Origin: Paenibacillus_E oryzisoli_A
GTDB lineage: Bacteria; Bacillota; Bacilli; Paenibacillales; NBRC-103111
Direction of reading: 5' to 3'
DNA: 64,000 bases
NCBI RefSeq assembly: GCF_050467285.1
Contig: NZ_JBCMUN010000016.1
Span: forward strand, 1 to 64,000
Position numbers and translations under genes: made by a program. Positions 24,593 through 32,473 of this stretch are shown piece by piece. How positions within the stretch are numbered: the stretch's first letter is position 1; every line of letters starts with the position of its first letter. The notes below the pieces were generated by a model, which worked only from the letters and a program-made list of their open reading frames with translations, made no database searches and was not told where the DNA came from.

Positions 24593-25485
24593 GTCGCACC
24601 TTGCGTGGGTGCGTGGATTGAAATATACGGACCACCCACCCTATATTCATTATGATTGTCGCACCTTGCGTGGGTGCGTGGATTGAAATTTCCCCCGAGT
24701 CTATGAATAGACTATCGATAGGGGTCGCACCTTGCGTGGGTGCGTGGATTGAAATACTTTCCCGCAGCGCAGACATTCGCGCCATACGGTGTCGCACCTT
24801 GCGTGGGTGCGTGGATTGAAATTGCACAACCTCCAGCTTTTCCTGGAAGCGCGCTACCGTCGCACCTTGCGTGGGTGCGTGGATTGAAATTTCACTTCCT
24901 GCTGCAGGTCCAGCACTTCCTAGGCGGTCGCACCTTGCGTGGGTGCGTGGATTGAAATTCTCTTCGCTGCAATCCTTTTGCTACTAGAGTGACGTCGCAC
25001 CTTGCGTGGGTGCGTGGATTGAAATCGCGGAATAAGTCCTTTTGTCATTTTGATACCCGGTCGCACCTTGCGTGGGTGCGTGGATTGAAATTAACAAAAG
25101 GCTCAATGCCATCTACTATTTCCAGTCGCACCTTGCGTGGGTGCGTGGATTGAAATGGAAATTTAACTTCGTTTGAAAACGGTGCGTCGGTCGCACCTTG
25201 CGTGGGTGCGTGGATTGAAATACATCGGATACTGCTGGGTACCCGCTTGTACGGTGTCGCACCCTGCATGGGCGCGTGGATTGAATAGGCCTGTGCCGAT
25301 AATGTTCGTGCGCGCCGTTTTGTCGCATCCTGCATGGGTGCGTGGATTGAAATCACTCGAACTCGCCGTGCAGGGCTCCGCAGTGCGTCGCACCCTGTAT
25401 GGGTGCGTAGATTGAAATATCTCTTCCAGCTTCTCGACACTTCGAATCGGTTGGTCGCACCCTGTATAGGTGCGTGGATTGAAAT
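24593..25485 (+). CRISPR. CRISPR array, type I-C-like repeat, 14 repeats and 13 spacers, no cas genes in window
   Basis: The 32-bp repeat begins GTCGCACCTTGCGTGGGTGC and ends GTGGATTGAAAT, the form typical of type I-C arrays. Repeats start at 24593, 24658, 24724, 24791, 24859, 24927, 24994, 25060, 25125, 25190, 25256, 25322, 25387 and 25454. Spacers are 33-36 bp. The first ten repeats are identical. The last four carry substitutions (CACCCTG, GGGCGCG, GCGTAGA, GTATAGG) and the one at 25256 lacks one A, so the leader is on the left and transcription runs rightward. No cas gene lies within 24 kb left or 38 kb right. It may be served by a distant I-C operon. Confidence 0.97.
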
Positions 25486-25581
25486 TCCAAACGATCTATC
25501 TACACCGATACAACCTATATCCACCCCGTCATAGCCAAGCCAAGCCCTTCATATCTATCTAGGAAAGAGCTTGGGAAGGAT

Positions 25582-26238
25582 GTGAACGGCGGCATGGACT
25601 CCCTTTTGAATCATGAAGCGGAACGTTGGCTGCAGCTGGGGCTTGCCTTTTTCTGGACGGTCACCTATGTACTCATCATCCTGCAGGGGTTCCGCGACCG
25701 GACTTGCGGTATGCCTCTACTGGCGTTATGCGCCAATATTACGTGGGAATTTCTGTACGGCTTTGTCATCCCGTTTGACCCGTTTCAAAAAATCGGCACG
25801 ATCGTCTGGTTCGCCCTGGACTGCGTGATTTTCCTGCAATTCCTCGTCTACGCAACGCGCAAAACAACTAACAAACCGCTCCTCTACCTCTCCGTCGCCG
25901 GCCTGCTCGTGATGGCGCTGCTGCTGCACTACGGCATGCACGTGGAATTCAACGACAAAGAAGGGAAATATTCCGCCTTCGGCATCAATCTTATGATGTC
26001 ATTCCTCTTCATGATCATGTGGCTAAAACAGCCTGGCAAAGGCCAATCGCTCGCCATCGCCTATGTCAAGACGATCGGCACGCTATGCGCCTCGATCCTG
26101 GGATACGCCATGTATCCGGAGTCTTTTTTGCTGACGACGCTGTACATCCTGACGTTCCTGCTGGATCTCCTGTACGTAATCGTTGTTACCAAGCCGAGCC
26201 CCTTGACGCCGCCCATCACGCACCGCCAACGATTCTAA
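25582..26238 (+). CDS. Pyr4/PaxB-like integral membrane protein (putative membrane terpene cyclase)
   Basis: The 218-residue protein has seven hydrophobic segments. It matches the pattern of Pyr4/PaxB-family membrane terpene cyclases: a first helix ending LQGFRDRTCGMPLLAL, then NITWEFLYGFVIPFDPF with the WE pair, an Asp in IVWFALDCVIF, and a last helix LDLLYVIVV. In fungal Pyr4 a Glu and an Asp in comparable helices are catalytic. No prenyltransferase or epoxidase gene is near, so the activity is inferred from pattern alone. Start: GTG at 25582 is close to GGAAGG; the ATG at 25594 is possible. It begins 97 bases after the last CRISPR repeat. Confidence 0.68.
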   Translation: MNGGMDSLLNHEAERWLQLGLAFFWTVTYVLIILQGFRDRTCGMPLLALCANITWEFLYGFVIPFDPFQKIGTIVWFALDCVIFLQFLVYATRKTTNKPLLYLSVAGLLVMALLLHYGMHVEFNDKEGKYSAFGINLMMSFLFMIMWLKQPGKGQSLAIAYVKTIGTLCASILGYAMYPESFLLTTLYILTFLLDLLYVIVVTKPSPLTPPITHRQRF

Positions 26239-26353
26239 CTCGCCTCATCCCAGCAAGCAAAAAAGCGCCGCCATCCGCAATGGACAGCAAACGCTTATAC
26301 ATAGTCTCGTCCCTAAGCATTGCTCGCTAGTTTGTCCATTGTGTCCATTCCGT

Positions 26354-28675
26354 CTACCCGCTGTCTTTCTTCCCATGCTCTCGATATTCCGTGGGTGTCA
26401 GCGCAGTCAGCTTTTTAAAAATGCGGACAAAGCTGTTGACATTGCTGTAGCCGACCGCCTCGGCAATGTCCCGGATGCGCCCTTCGGTTTCGATCAGCAA
26501 CTTCTTGGCCCGGCTAATCCTGAGATTCATCAGGTAATCGATGAAGTTGCTCTCGGTCTGCTCCTTGAATAATTTGCTCAGATGGGACAAGCTTACATGA
26601 AACTCATCCGCCAGCAAGTTCAAGGAAAGCTCGGCCCTGCCATAATTGTTGTGAATAAAGGCCAGAACTTTTTCGATTAAATCGTTCTTTTCCCGGCTGT
26701 TCCGCTTGTGACGGATCGCTTCCATACATTCCCGCAGCATGTCCAGCATGAATCGCTTCATGTCTTCGAGACTTTCATATTGGTGCAGCGAGGTTCGCAT
26801 TTCCTGAGGCATGTGGAGCTGTTCCGGCTCAATTCCCGCTTCTCCGGCGACCAGAACAGCCTTCATCAAACATTGCAGGTTAATCTGCCGAATCATCTCC
26901 GGAGGAATCCCGTACTGGGTGAAGGCATCGAACCAGCGATCTGTCTGCGCCTTGAGTTTCTCCCCGTCCAACAGCTTCAGGGAATCCATCATGCTGTCGG
27001 TCATTGCGATCATGCGGTAAAGCAGCGCAGATTCGCCGATCTGCACATCATCCCGCGTAATGACGGTATTGCCTCCGAGAAGCAGGCGATAAGCCAGCAC
27101 GTCACATGCCTGCCGAAAGGAAAGATGAATCTCCTCCGCTGAACTGGCCAGCCCGCCTACGCCGATGGTGACCGTGCGCTTGAAATTTTCCATGATGTAA
27201 TTCTTGATTAGCTCCGCTACCACACCCGCCCGAAATTCGGCTTCTCCATCGCCATCGGGGAAACTCATCAGAATGGCGCAGCAACCGTTTTCGAGTTCGA
27301 TTGCAACTCCCTTGCCCTCAGCCTGAATCAATTCTTCCGTCACATTGCACAGCGCGTAATTGTACAGATGGACATCCTGCGGCGTCAATTCATGACGTTG
27401 GTCGAAGTCTGCGGTCAGCACAACAAAACGGTTCATATCCAGCTGCATCCCTAACATGTCCATATACTGCCGGGTATTGGAAATATTGATCTTATAGTCC
27501 GAAAGCAGTTCCATGACCAGCTGCCACTTCAGAATCGGTTTGGTTTCCCGAACCTGCTTCCTCAACTGCTCGCTATTCTCCAGAATGTCCTCGAAGCGAG
27601 ACTCCATAAGCCGGAGACCGTCTTCTCCTTCGCTGCTCACTTCCTGGGGAAATTGAGCGTTCAGCCTTGCAGCGAGATTGCCCAGAAAGCGGTTCAGCGG
27701 CTTGAACGTCCATCTTCCCACAGCGAGGGCAAGCATGGCTGCAAGCAGCAGGATAGCGCCGGACAGAACAACGAGCGTATTGCGAATCACCAGCAAGGGC
27801 TTGTTCATCTCTATATCCGAGACGACTCTCACAATCCGCCAGCCCGTGTAAGGATTAACCCTGTAGAAAACGGTAGACGTCCGATTATTCAACCTGGTCT
27901 TGAAAGTGCCGAAGTTCTTGCCTTCCGCCGAGATCTGCGCCACATACGGAACTGTTCCCAGATTCTCCCCCAGCTTGGACTGATCGGGATGAATGACTAC
28001 CAGACCATCTTTATCCAACACCAGATTCAAGCCTTGCTCATCTTCCTCATGGTGAATCAGGGACAACAGCATTTCCTCCTTTAAATTAACGGCAACGGCA
28101 CCCTTGCGGGCGCCGGAGGAGTGAATCAAAGGATAGGTTCTGACCAATGTCACCACATTGCGGTACAGCGGAAAAGAGGAATTGTTGATCAGCACCTTGC
28201 GGCTGGCCAACCAGTCAGAATAGCCGTCATACTGGCTGAAACGATTGATCCAGGCGTAATCCTTCAGCCTCAGTTCCTCCGTGAGAATATCCCCGGACAC
28301 CAAGCGATCCTGAGAGTAGGAATAGAGATCCACGGAGAACAGGTAGTCGTCGCTGCGGATCAGCCTGTCGATATAGCTGCCAACTCGGAAATCATTGCTG
28401 GTCCGCTCCCCTTGGGGCAGATTATCGTCAAAAAACTTCTTCACTTCGTCATTCTGAACCAATTGGATGGCTTCGTTGTCCACATTTTTCAGCACCAGCT
28501 CCAGTTTCTGTTCCATGTGCTCCAGCAGCTCCATATTGGTGCCTACAAGTCGTTCCTTCAGATCGTCCGTGAAAATCAAATAGAAAAGCACCGCCGACAC
28601 GCTTACACTCAAGAACAGAAGCATGATCAGACCTGTTATCATCTTTTTCATCCATTGATTCTGCACACGGTTCAT
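26354..28675 (-). CDS. Membrane-bound AraC-family sensor-regulator of the rhamnoside locus
   Basis: The 773-residue protein combines a YesM-like sensor with a YesN-like output in one chain. A membrane segment at about 12-34 is followed by a Cache-like extracytoplasmic domain (about 35-295; GLNLVLDKDGLVVIHPDQSK, YTGWRIVRVVSD) and a second segment (about 300-322). A long cytoplasmic linker and a C-terminal AraC HTH pair follow (about 670-770; LSLNLLADEFHVSLSHLSKLF, RDIAEAVGYSNVNSFVRIFKK). AAAGGA lies 8 bases before the chosen ATG. It is the last gene after the binding protein, 60 bases away. It probably senses the imported oligosaccharide and activates the promoters of this locus. Confidence 0.88.
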   Translation of the reverse strand: MNRVQNQWMKKMITGLIMLLFLSVSVSAVLFYLIFTDDLKERLVGTNMELLEHMEQKLELVLKNVDNEAIQLVQNDEVKKFFDDNLPQGERTSNDFRVGSYIDRLIRSDDYLFSVDLYSYSQDRLVSGDILTEELRLKDYAWINRFSQYDGYSDWLASRKVLINNSSFPLYRNVVTLVRTYPLIHSSGARKGAVAVNLKEEMLLSLIHHEEDEQGLNLVLDKDGLVVIHPDQSKLGENLGTVPYVAQISAEGKNFGTFKTRLNNRTSTVFYRVNPYTGWRIVRVVSDIEMNKPLLVIRNTLVVLSGAILLLAAMLALAVGRWTFKPLNRFLGNLAARLNAQFPQEVSSEGEDGLRLMESRFEDILENSEQLRKQVRETKPILKWQLVMELLSDYKINISNTRQYMDMLGMQLDMNRFVVLTADFDQRHELTPQDVHLYNYALCNVTEELIQAEGKGVAIELENGCCAILMSFPDGDGEAEFRAGVVAELIKNYIMENFKRTVTIGVGGLASSAEEIHLSFRQACDVLAYRLLLGGNTVITRDDVQIGESALLYRMIAMTDSMMDSLKLLDGEKLKAQTDRWFDAFTQYGIPPEMIRQINLQCLMKAVLVAGEAGIEPEQLHMPQEMRTSLHQYESLEDMKRFMLDMLRECMEAIRHKRNSREKNDLIEKVLAFIHNNYGRAELSLNLLADEFHVSLSHLSKLFKEQTESNFIDYLMNLRISRAKKLLIETEGRIRDIAEAVGYSNVNSFVRIFKKLTALTPTEYREHGKKDSG

Positions 28676-28735
28676 TTGCCTGTTCCTTTCACATGTGTAA
28701 TCGCAGCGGCGGCGCCTGCCGTTCATCTCTGATCG

Positions 28736-30349
28736 CTATTTAAAGCTTGCCTTGTTGGCTTCGTACCACTCCTGAGCAAGAGCCTCTACCTTATCCCCGC
28801 CAAGCCGCTTCCATTCTTTGCGAATTTCCTCCAGCCCCCAAACGGCGGTATACTGGTTGCCTTGCATGGTCACCTTAGCCCGCGTATCTTCAATAAACGG
28901 CTTCAACGCTGTCTGGATCTCATTCAGTTCCGCGAAATTAGGCTGATACGGAATATCACGATGGAAGGCGTTCTTCATCGCCGTCTCCAGCCCTGTCTTA
29001 CTCAGAGAAGCAGCTTTCTGGGAAACTGCGTCAGGCGCCGCTTTCACCAGAAGATCCGCGGGGGAGAACTTGGCATCGCGCAACACCGCATATTCAGGCG
29101 CATAGTTGACTTCTTTTTTATACTTGTCCGCATCCAGTTGCTGCGGCACATTGTTGACCATTTTATAGTGAGTTCCCTCGATACCATTGACCAGCGTCAT
29201 CCAGCCTTTGTCCACCAACCAGTCCAGGTATTCCACTGCGGCCTTGGGATTTTTCATTTCCTTGTTGAACGCTACAAAGATGAAAGGCTTGGTCTCCTGA
29301 TACAAACCGAATTTGCCGTTTTTGGTGGAGACGGGTTCAAGCGGAACCGGATTGGCAGCAGGGACGTTTTTCCACATGTCCTTGATATGGGTCTCCATGG
29401 CGCCGCTGCCCCAGCTCGCCACATAAATGCCGGCCTTGCCTGTGGTCCACAACTGATTGGCACGCTGGAAGTTCTTGTCCGTAAGGTACTCTTTATCAAC
29501 CAATCCATTCTCATACATGAGTTTTTCCAGAGCCATGGCGTCGCCAAAACGATCCAGCGTAGCGCCGTACTTCATTTTCCCGTTCTCCAGATACCACTGG
29601 TTGTTCATGGCCGCATTCATGGCGGAGTAAGCGTCAAAGGTGTTGCTGCCTACCAGTGGAACCGTATCCGCCTTGCCGTTTCCGTCCGGGTCCTGGTCTT
29701 TAAAGGCTTTGGCCACATTGATAAGCTCATCCATTGTGGTGGGAGTTTTCAGTCCCAGCTTATCCAACCAATCTTGCCGAATCCACATGCCGTGGTTGGC
29801 GACGGAATCCATCGTACGCTCCGTGGCTACTGCATACATCTTGCCCTCGAAGGTCAGATAGGCTTTCAGGTCGGGATGCTCTTGCAAGTATTTTTTGTAA
29901 GACGTGCTGTATTTCTCAATATATTCGTCAATTGGCTGAATGGCGCCCTGCGTAACTAATTTACCGATATATGCGCGGTCATATTCCCAAATGAGATCCG
30001 GCGCCTGATTCGAGGCAATCAGCACATTGAGCTTATCCTGCGCCTGATTGCGGGGCACCGGCACAATCTTCACATCGATGCCAGACTGCTCCTTTATCCA
30101 CTTCACCCAACGATTGTTCTCGTATGTCCCCTCGTCGCTGGATACCGCGCCTCTGTCGAACATTGAGATGCTGACTGCCTTGGGAAGGGCAGCATACGGA
30201 TCTGCACCCGCATTGGCTCCTGCCGACGAAGTTCCCGCTGGCGCAGCAGCGCCCCCTTCTGTTTGGTTCGAGCATCCGGCAAACATCGTCGCTGCCAGCA
30301 CTAACGCAGCCGTAGAAGCAACCCACTTTTTCTTCTGTCTGAATTTCAT
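28736..30349 (-). CDS. Extracellular solute-binding lipoprotein (LplA-like oligosaccharide importer)
   Basis: This protein captures oligosaccharide for the two permeases encoded upstream. It has 537 residues, a lipoprotein signal (ATMFAGCSNQ) and the large type I binding fold (AVSISMFDRGAVSSDEGTYE, QDPDGNGKADTVPL, the last a frequent calcium-like loop in Paenibacillus LplA proteins). AGGAGG is 6 bases before the ATG. A TGaTATAAT box in the 72-base gap upstream could give it extra transcription, as is common for binding proteins. No ATPase is encoded here; MsmX-type ATPases serve such importers. Confidence 0.9.
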   Translation of the reverse strand: MKFRQKKKWVASTAALVLAATMFAGCSNQTEGGAAAPAGTSSAGANAGADPYAALPKAVSISMFDRGAVSSDEGTYENNRWVKWIKEQSGIDVKIVPVPRNQAQDKLNVLIASNQAPDLIWEYDRAYIGKLVTQGAIQPIDEYIEKYSTSYKKYLQEHPDLKAYLTFEGKMYAVATERTMDSVANHGMWIRQDWLDKLGLKTPTTMDELINVAKAFKDQDPDGNGKADTVPLVGSNTFDAYSAMNAAMNNQWYLENGKMKYGATLDRFGDAMALEKLMYENGLVDKEYLTDKNFQRANQLWTTGKAGIYVASWGSGAMETHIKDMWKNVPAANPVPLEPVSTKNGKFGLYQETKPFIFVAFNKEMKNPKAAVEYLDWLVDKGWMTLVNGIEGTHYKMVNNVPQQLDADKYKKEVNYAPEYAVLRDAKFSPADLLVKAAPDAVSQKAASLSKTGLETAMKNAFHRDIPYQPNFAELNEIQTALKPFIEDTRAKVTMQGNQYTAVWGLEEIRKEWKRLGGDKVEALAQEWYEANKASFK

Positions 30350-30372
30350 GTGTGACCTCCTGAATAATTTTT

Positions 30373-30380
30373 ATTATATC
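30373..30380 (-). promoter_or_regulatory. Possible internal promoter for the binding-protein gene (extended -10)
   Basis: On the minus strand TATAAT is preceded by TGA (extended -10 form), with no good -35. It lies about 25 bases before the binding-protein start, so the leader would be short. Confidence 0.35.
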
Positions 30381-30421
30381 ATGGCCGTATGCAGCCTGTG
30401 ATATCTACCTAATGCGCCGGG

Positions 30422-31306
30422 TCAGCCTTTGACGGAACCCAGCAATACACCCTTGATGAAATGCTTTTGCAAGAACGGATACACACACAGAATCGGCGTA
30501 ATCGAAAAGACGATCGCAGCCGCCCGGATTCCCTCCGGGGTAATGGTCTGCTGCGCGACGCCCTCTCCGCTGCGGAGCATCTCCGGGCTGACCAGATCAA
30601 TCATCTGGTAAAGCTTGACCATCAGGGACATCTTGTCGGTGCTGCGGATATAAATGAGCACGTTCATGTAAGAGTTCCACCAGCCCACGGCATAAAAAAG
30701 TGTCAACGCTGCAAGGACGGGCATTGATAGGGGAAGGATGATCCTGAGCAGCACCACCCATTCATTCGCGCCATCCATGGCCGCGGATTCCTCTATTTCC
30801 GCAGGCAATCCCTCGAAAAAGGATTTCATCACAAACATGTTATAGACACTGATTAGCGCCGGAAGCCAGATGGCCCAGTAAGTATTAACCAGCCCCAGCG
30901 AATTGACCAGCAGAAAGTGTGGAATCATTCCGCCGCCGAACAGCATGGTGAACAGCACCGCCTGCAGCATAACGCTTCTGCCCCGCAGGCCGGGCTTGGA
31001 TAAGGGATAGGCGGCCAAGGTCGTGAAGACCATGTTCAGAAGCGTCCCGATGACCGTAATCAGCACGGTATTCTTCATGGCTACGATCAGTTGCCCGTCC
31101 TCCACCAGATTGCGATACGCCGCAATATTGAATTCAACAGGCCACAAGAATACCTCCCCCGCGGATATGGCTCTGCTGCCGCTGAAAGAGACGGCGATGA
31201 TATTAATAAACGGAAACACCGTAGCAATGGCACACAAGGCCAAAAAGACATTGTTGACCCAATGACCCGCATTTGAAGCCGTCAGGCGTTTGCGTCCGGT
31301 TGGCAT
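30422..31306 (-). CDS. Carbohydrate ABC transporter permease (YtcP/LplC-like)
   Basis: One of two membrane subunits of the oligosaccharide importer. The 294-residue protein has six hydrophobic segments and the EAA loop EIEESAAMDGANEWVVLLRI that docks the ATPase. The ending FIKGVLLGSVKG is typical of YtcP-type permeases. GAGGAG lies 8 bases before the ATG at 31306; the ATG at 31342 lies inside the preceding gene and is unlikely. It begins 29 bases after the LplB-like gene and is followed by the binding-protein gene. Confidence 0.9.
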   Translation of the reverse strand: MPTGRKRLTASNAGHWVNNVFLALCAIATVFPFINIIAVSFSGSRAISAGEVFLWPVEFNIAAYRNLVEDGQLIVAMKNTVLITVIGTLLNMVFTTLAAYPLSKPGLRGRSVMLQAVLFTMLFGGGMIPHFLLVNSLGLVNTYWAIWLPALISVYNMFVMKSFFEGLPAEIEESAAMDGANEWVVLLRIILPLSMPVLAALTLFYAVGWWNSYMNVLIYIRSTDKMSLMVKLYQMIDLVSPEMLRSGEGVAQQTITPEGIRAAAIVFSITPILCVYPFLQKHFIKGVLLGSVKG

Positions 31307-31335
31307 AGACAAATCTCCTCTCTTCTTCGGGTGAA

Positions 31336-32310
31336 TTACCACAATCCTCGTTCCCCCATAGATTTGATCAGCCAGTTGACGCTGACAACCAGAATCAGAG
31401 CCACAAAGGATTGGAACAAACCAAGCGCCGTGGTGTAACTGTATTGCAGATTCTCAATACCACGGGTATAGACATAGGTGCTGATAACCTCGGCTACCTT
31501 GGTAACGGCAGGATTCTTCATGGAATACACCTGCTCGAAGCCTACGTCCATGATGCGCCCTACCTGAAGAATCATGAGAATCGCCGCTGTACTGCGTATA
31601 CCCGGTAACGTGACATGCCAGATTTGCCGCAGCTTGCTGGCCCCGTCGATTTTGGCTGCCTCATAAAGCATCGGATCAATCGCCGTCATGGCCGCCATGT
31701 AGAGGATGGTGCCAAAGCCGGCCTCCTTCCAGATCCCCGATGCGACGAAGGAAACCGGCCACCATAAGTTGCTGGCCATAAAGTAGACAGGCTCCAATCC
31801 GACCAGCTTCAGTATCGTGTTGACGATGCCGGTAGAGGGAGACAGCAGCGAGATCACAATGGTGCCGAGTACCACCCATGAAATAAAGTGGGGGATGTAG
31901 AGCAGATTTTGCAGCATCCGCTTATATCCGTTAAGGCGCACTTCGTTCAGAAGAATCGCCAATAGGATGGGCACAGGGAAGGCAAACACCAGATTGTACA
32001 CATTCAACAGCAGCGTATTGCGAAGCACGATATAGAAATCGGTGCTGGAGAACAGCTTGCGGAAATGATCCAGCCCAGCCCAGCTGCTTCCCCAGATGCC
32101 GTCTGCCAAACGGTAATTCTTGAAGGCGATCAGTTCGCCAAACAGAGGGGCATACTTGAACAAGAGAAAATAAACAGCCACAGGAACAAGCATGAGATAT
32201 AAATATTTATCGCGCAGGATCGACTTCATCAGGCCCCGCTTGAGCCTCATGTCGGTCTGACTGCTTTCCTGCTGGCGGGGTTCCGAATACAGGTTTTGAG
32301 ATTGCCGCAC
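31336..32310 (-). CDS. Carbohydrate ABC transporter permease (LplB-like)
   Basis: The partner permease and first gene of the importer operon. The 324-residue protein has a hydrophilic N-terminal tail, six membrane segments, and the LplB signatures MLVPVAVYFLLFKYAPLFGE and LYEAAKIDGASKLRQIWHVT (EAA loop). GTG at 32310 is 8 bases from AAAGGAG and is preferred over upstream in-frame ATGs without ribosome sites. A weak promoter with an activator-like motif lies 55-120 bases upstream. Confidence 0.9.
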   Translation of the reverse strand: MRQSQNLYSEPRQQESSQTDMRLKRGLMKSILRDKYLYLMLVPVAVYFLLFKYAPLFGELIAFKNYRLADGIWGSSWAGLDHFRKLFSSTDFYIVLRNTLLLNVYNLVFAFPVPILLAILLNEVRLNGYKRMLQNLLYIPHFISWVVLGTIVISLLSPSTGIVNTILKLVGLEPVYFMASNLWWPVSFVASGIWKEAGFGTILYMAAMTAIDPMLYEAAKIDGASKLRQIWHVTLPGIRSTAAILMILQVGRIMDVGFEQVYSMKNPAVTKVAEVISTYVYTRGIENLQYSYTTALGLFQSFVALILVVSVNWLIKSMGERGLW

Positions 32311-32366
32311 GGAAATCGCTCCTTTCTTGTCATACGCCGTATGTGCCGGCATTAGGTCTGATGCCA

Positions 32367-32428
32367 CGATAACACGCAGCCGGGAAGCTGCGAAATCTTC
32401 ACCTTTTCATCCGGTACGCTTTATCGGT
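32367..32428 (-). promoter_or_regulatory. Importer-operon promoter with activator motif
   Basis: On the minus strand TTTCGC (-35, 32390-32395) and TTATCG (-10, 32367-32372) are 17 bases apart. Eight bases above the -35 is a 25-bp motif (32404-32428) reading ACCGATAAAGCGTACCGGAT then GAAAA. The same motif, with one difference, stands before the GH-A gene. Confidence 0.6.
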
Positions 32429-32473
32429 GATGCGCGCATCTTCTTTTTTTGTGATATCCCTTCTTTTTTGTGA

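Noticed and set aside
25045..25524. Minus-strand ORF of 159 codons with repeated FNPRTHARCD-type peptides
   Set aside because: It is the translated CRISPR array; the repeated peptide comes from the 32-bp repeat.
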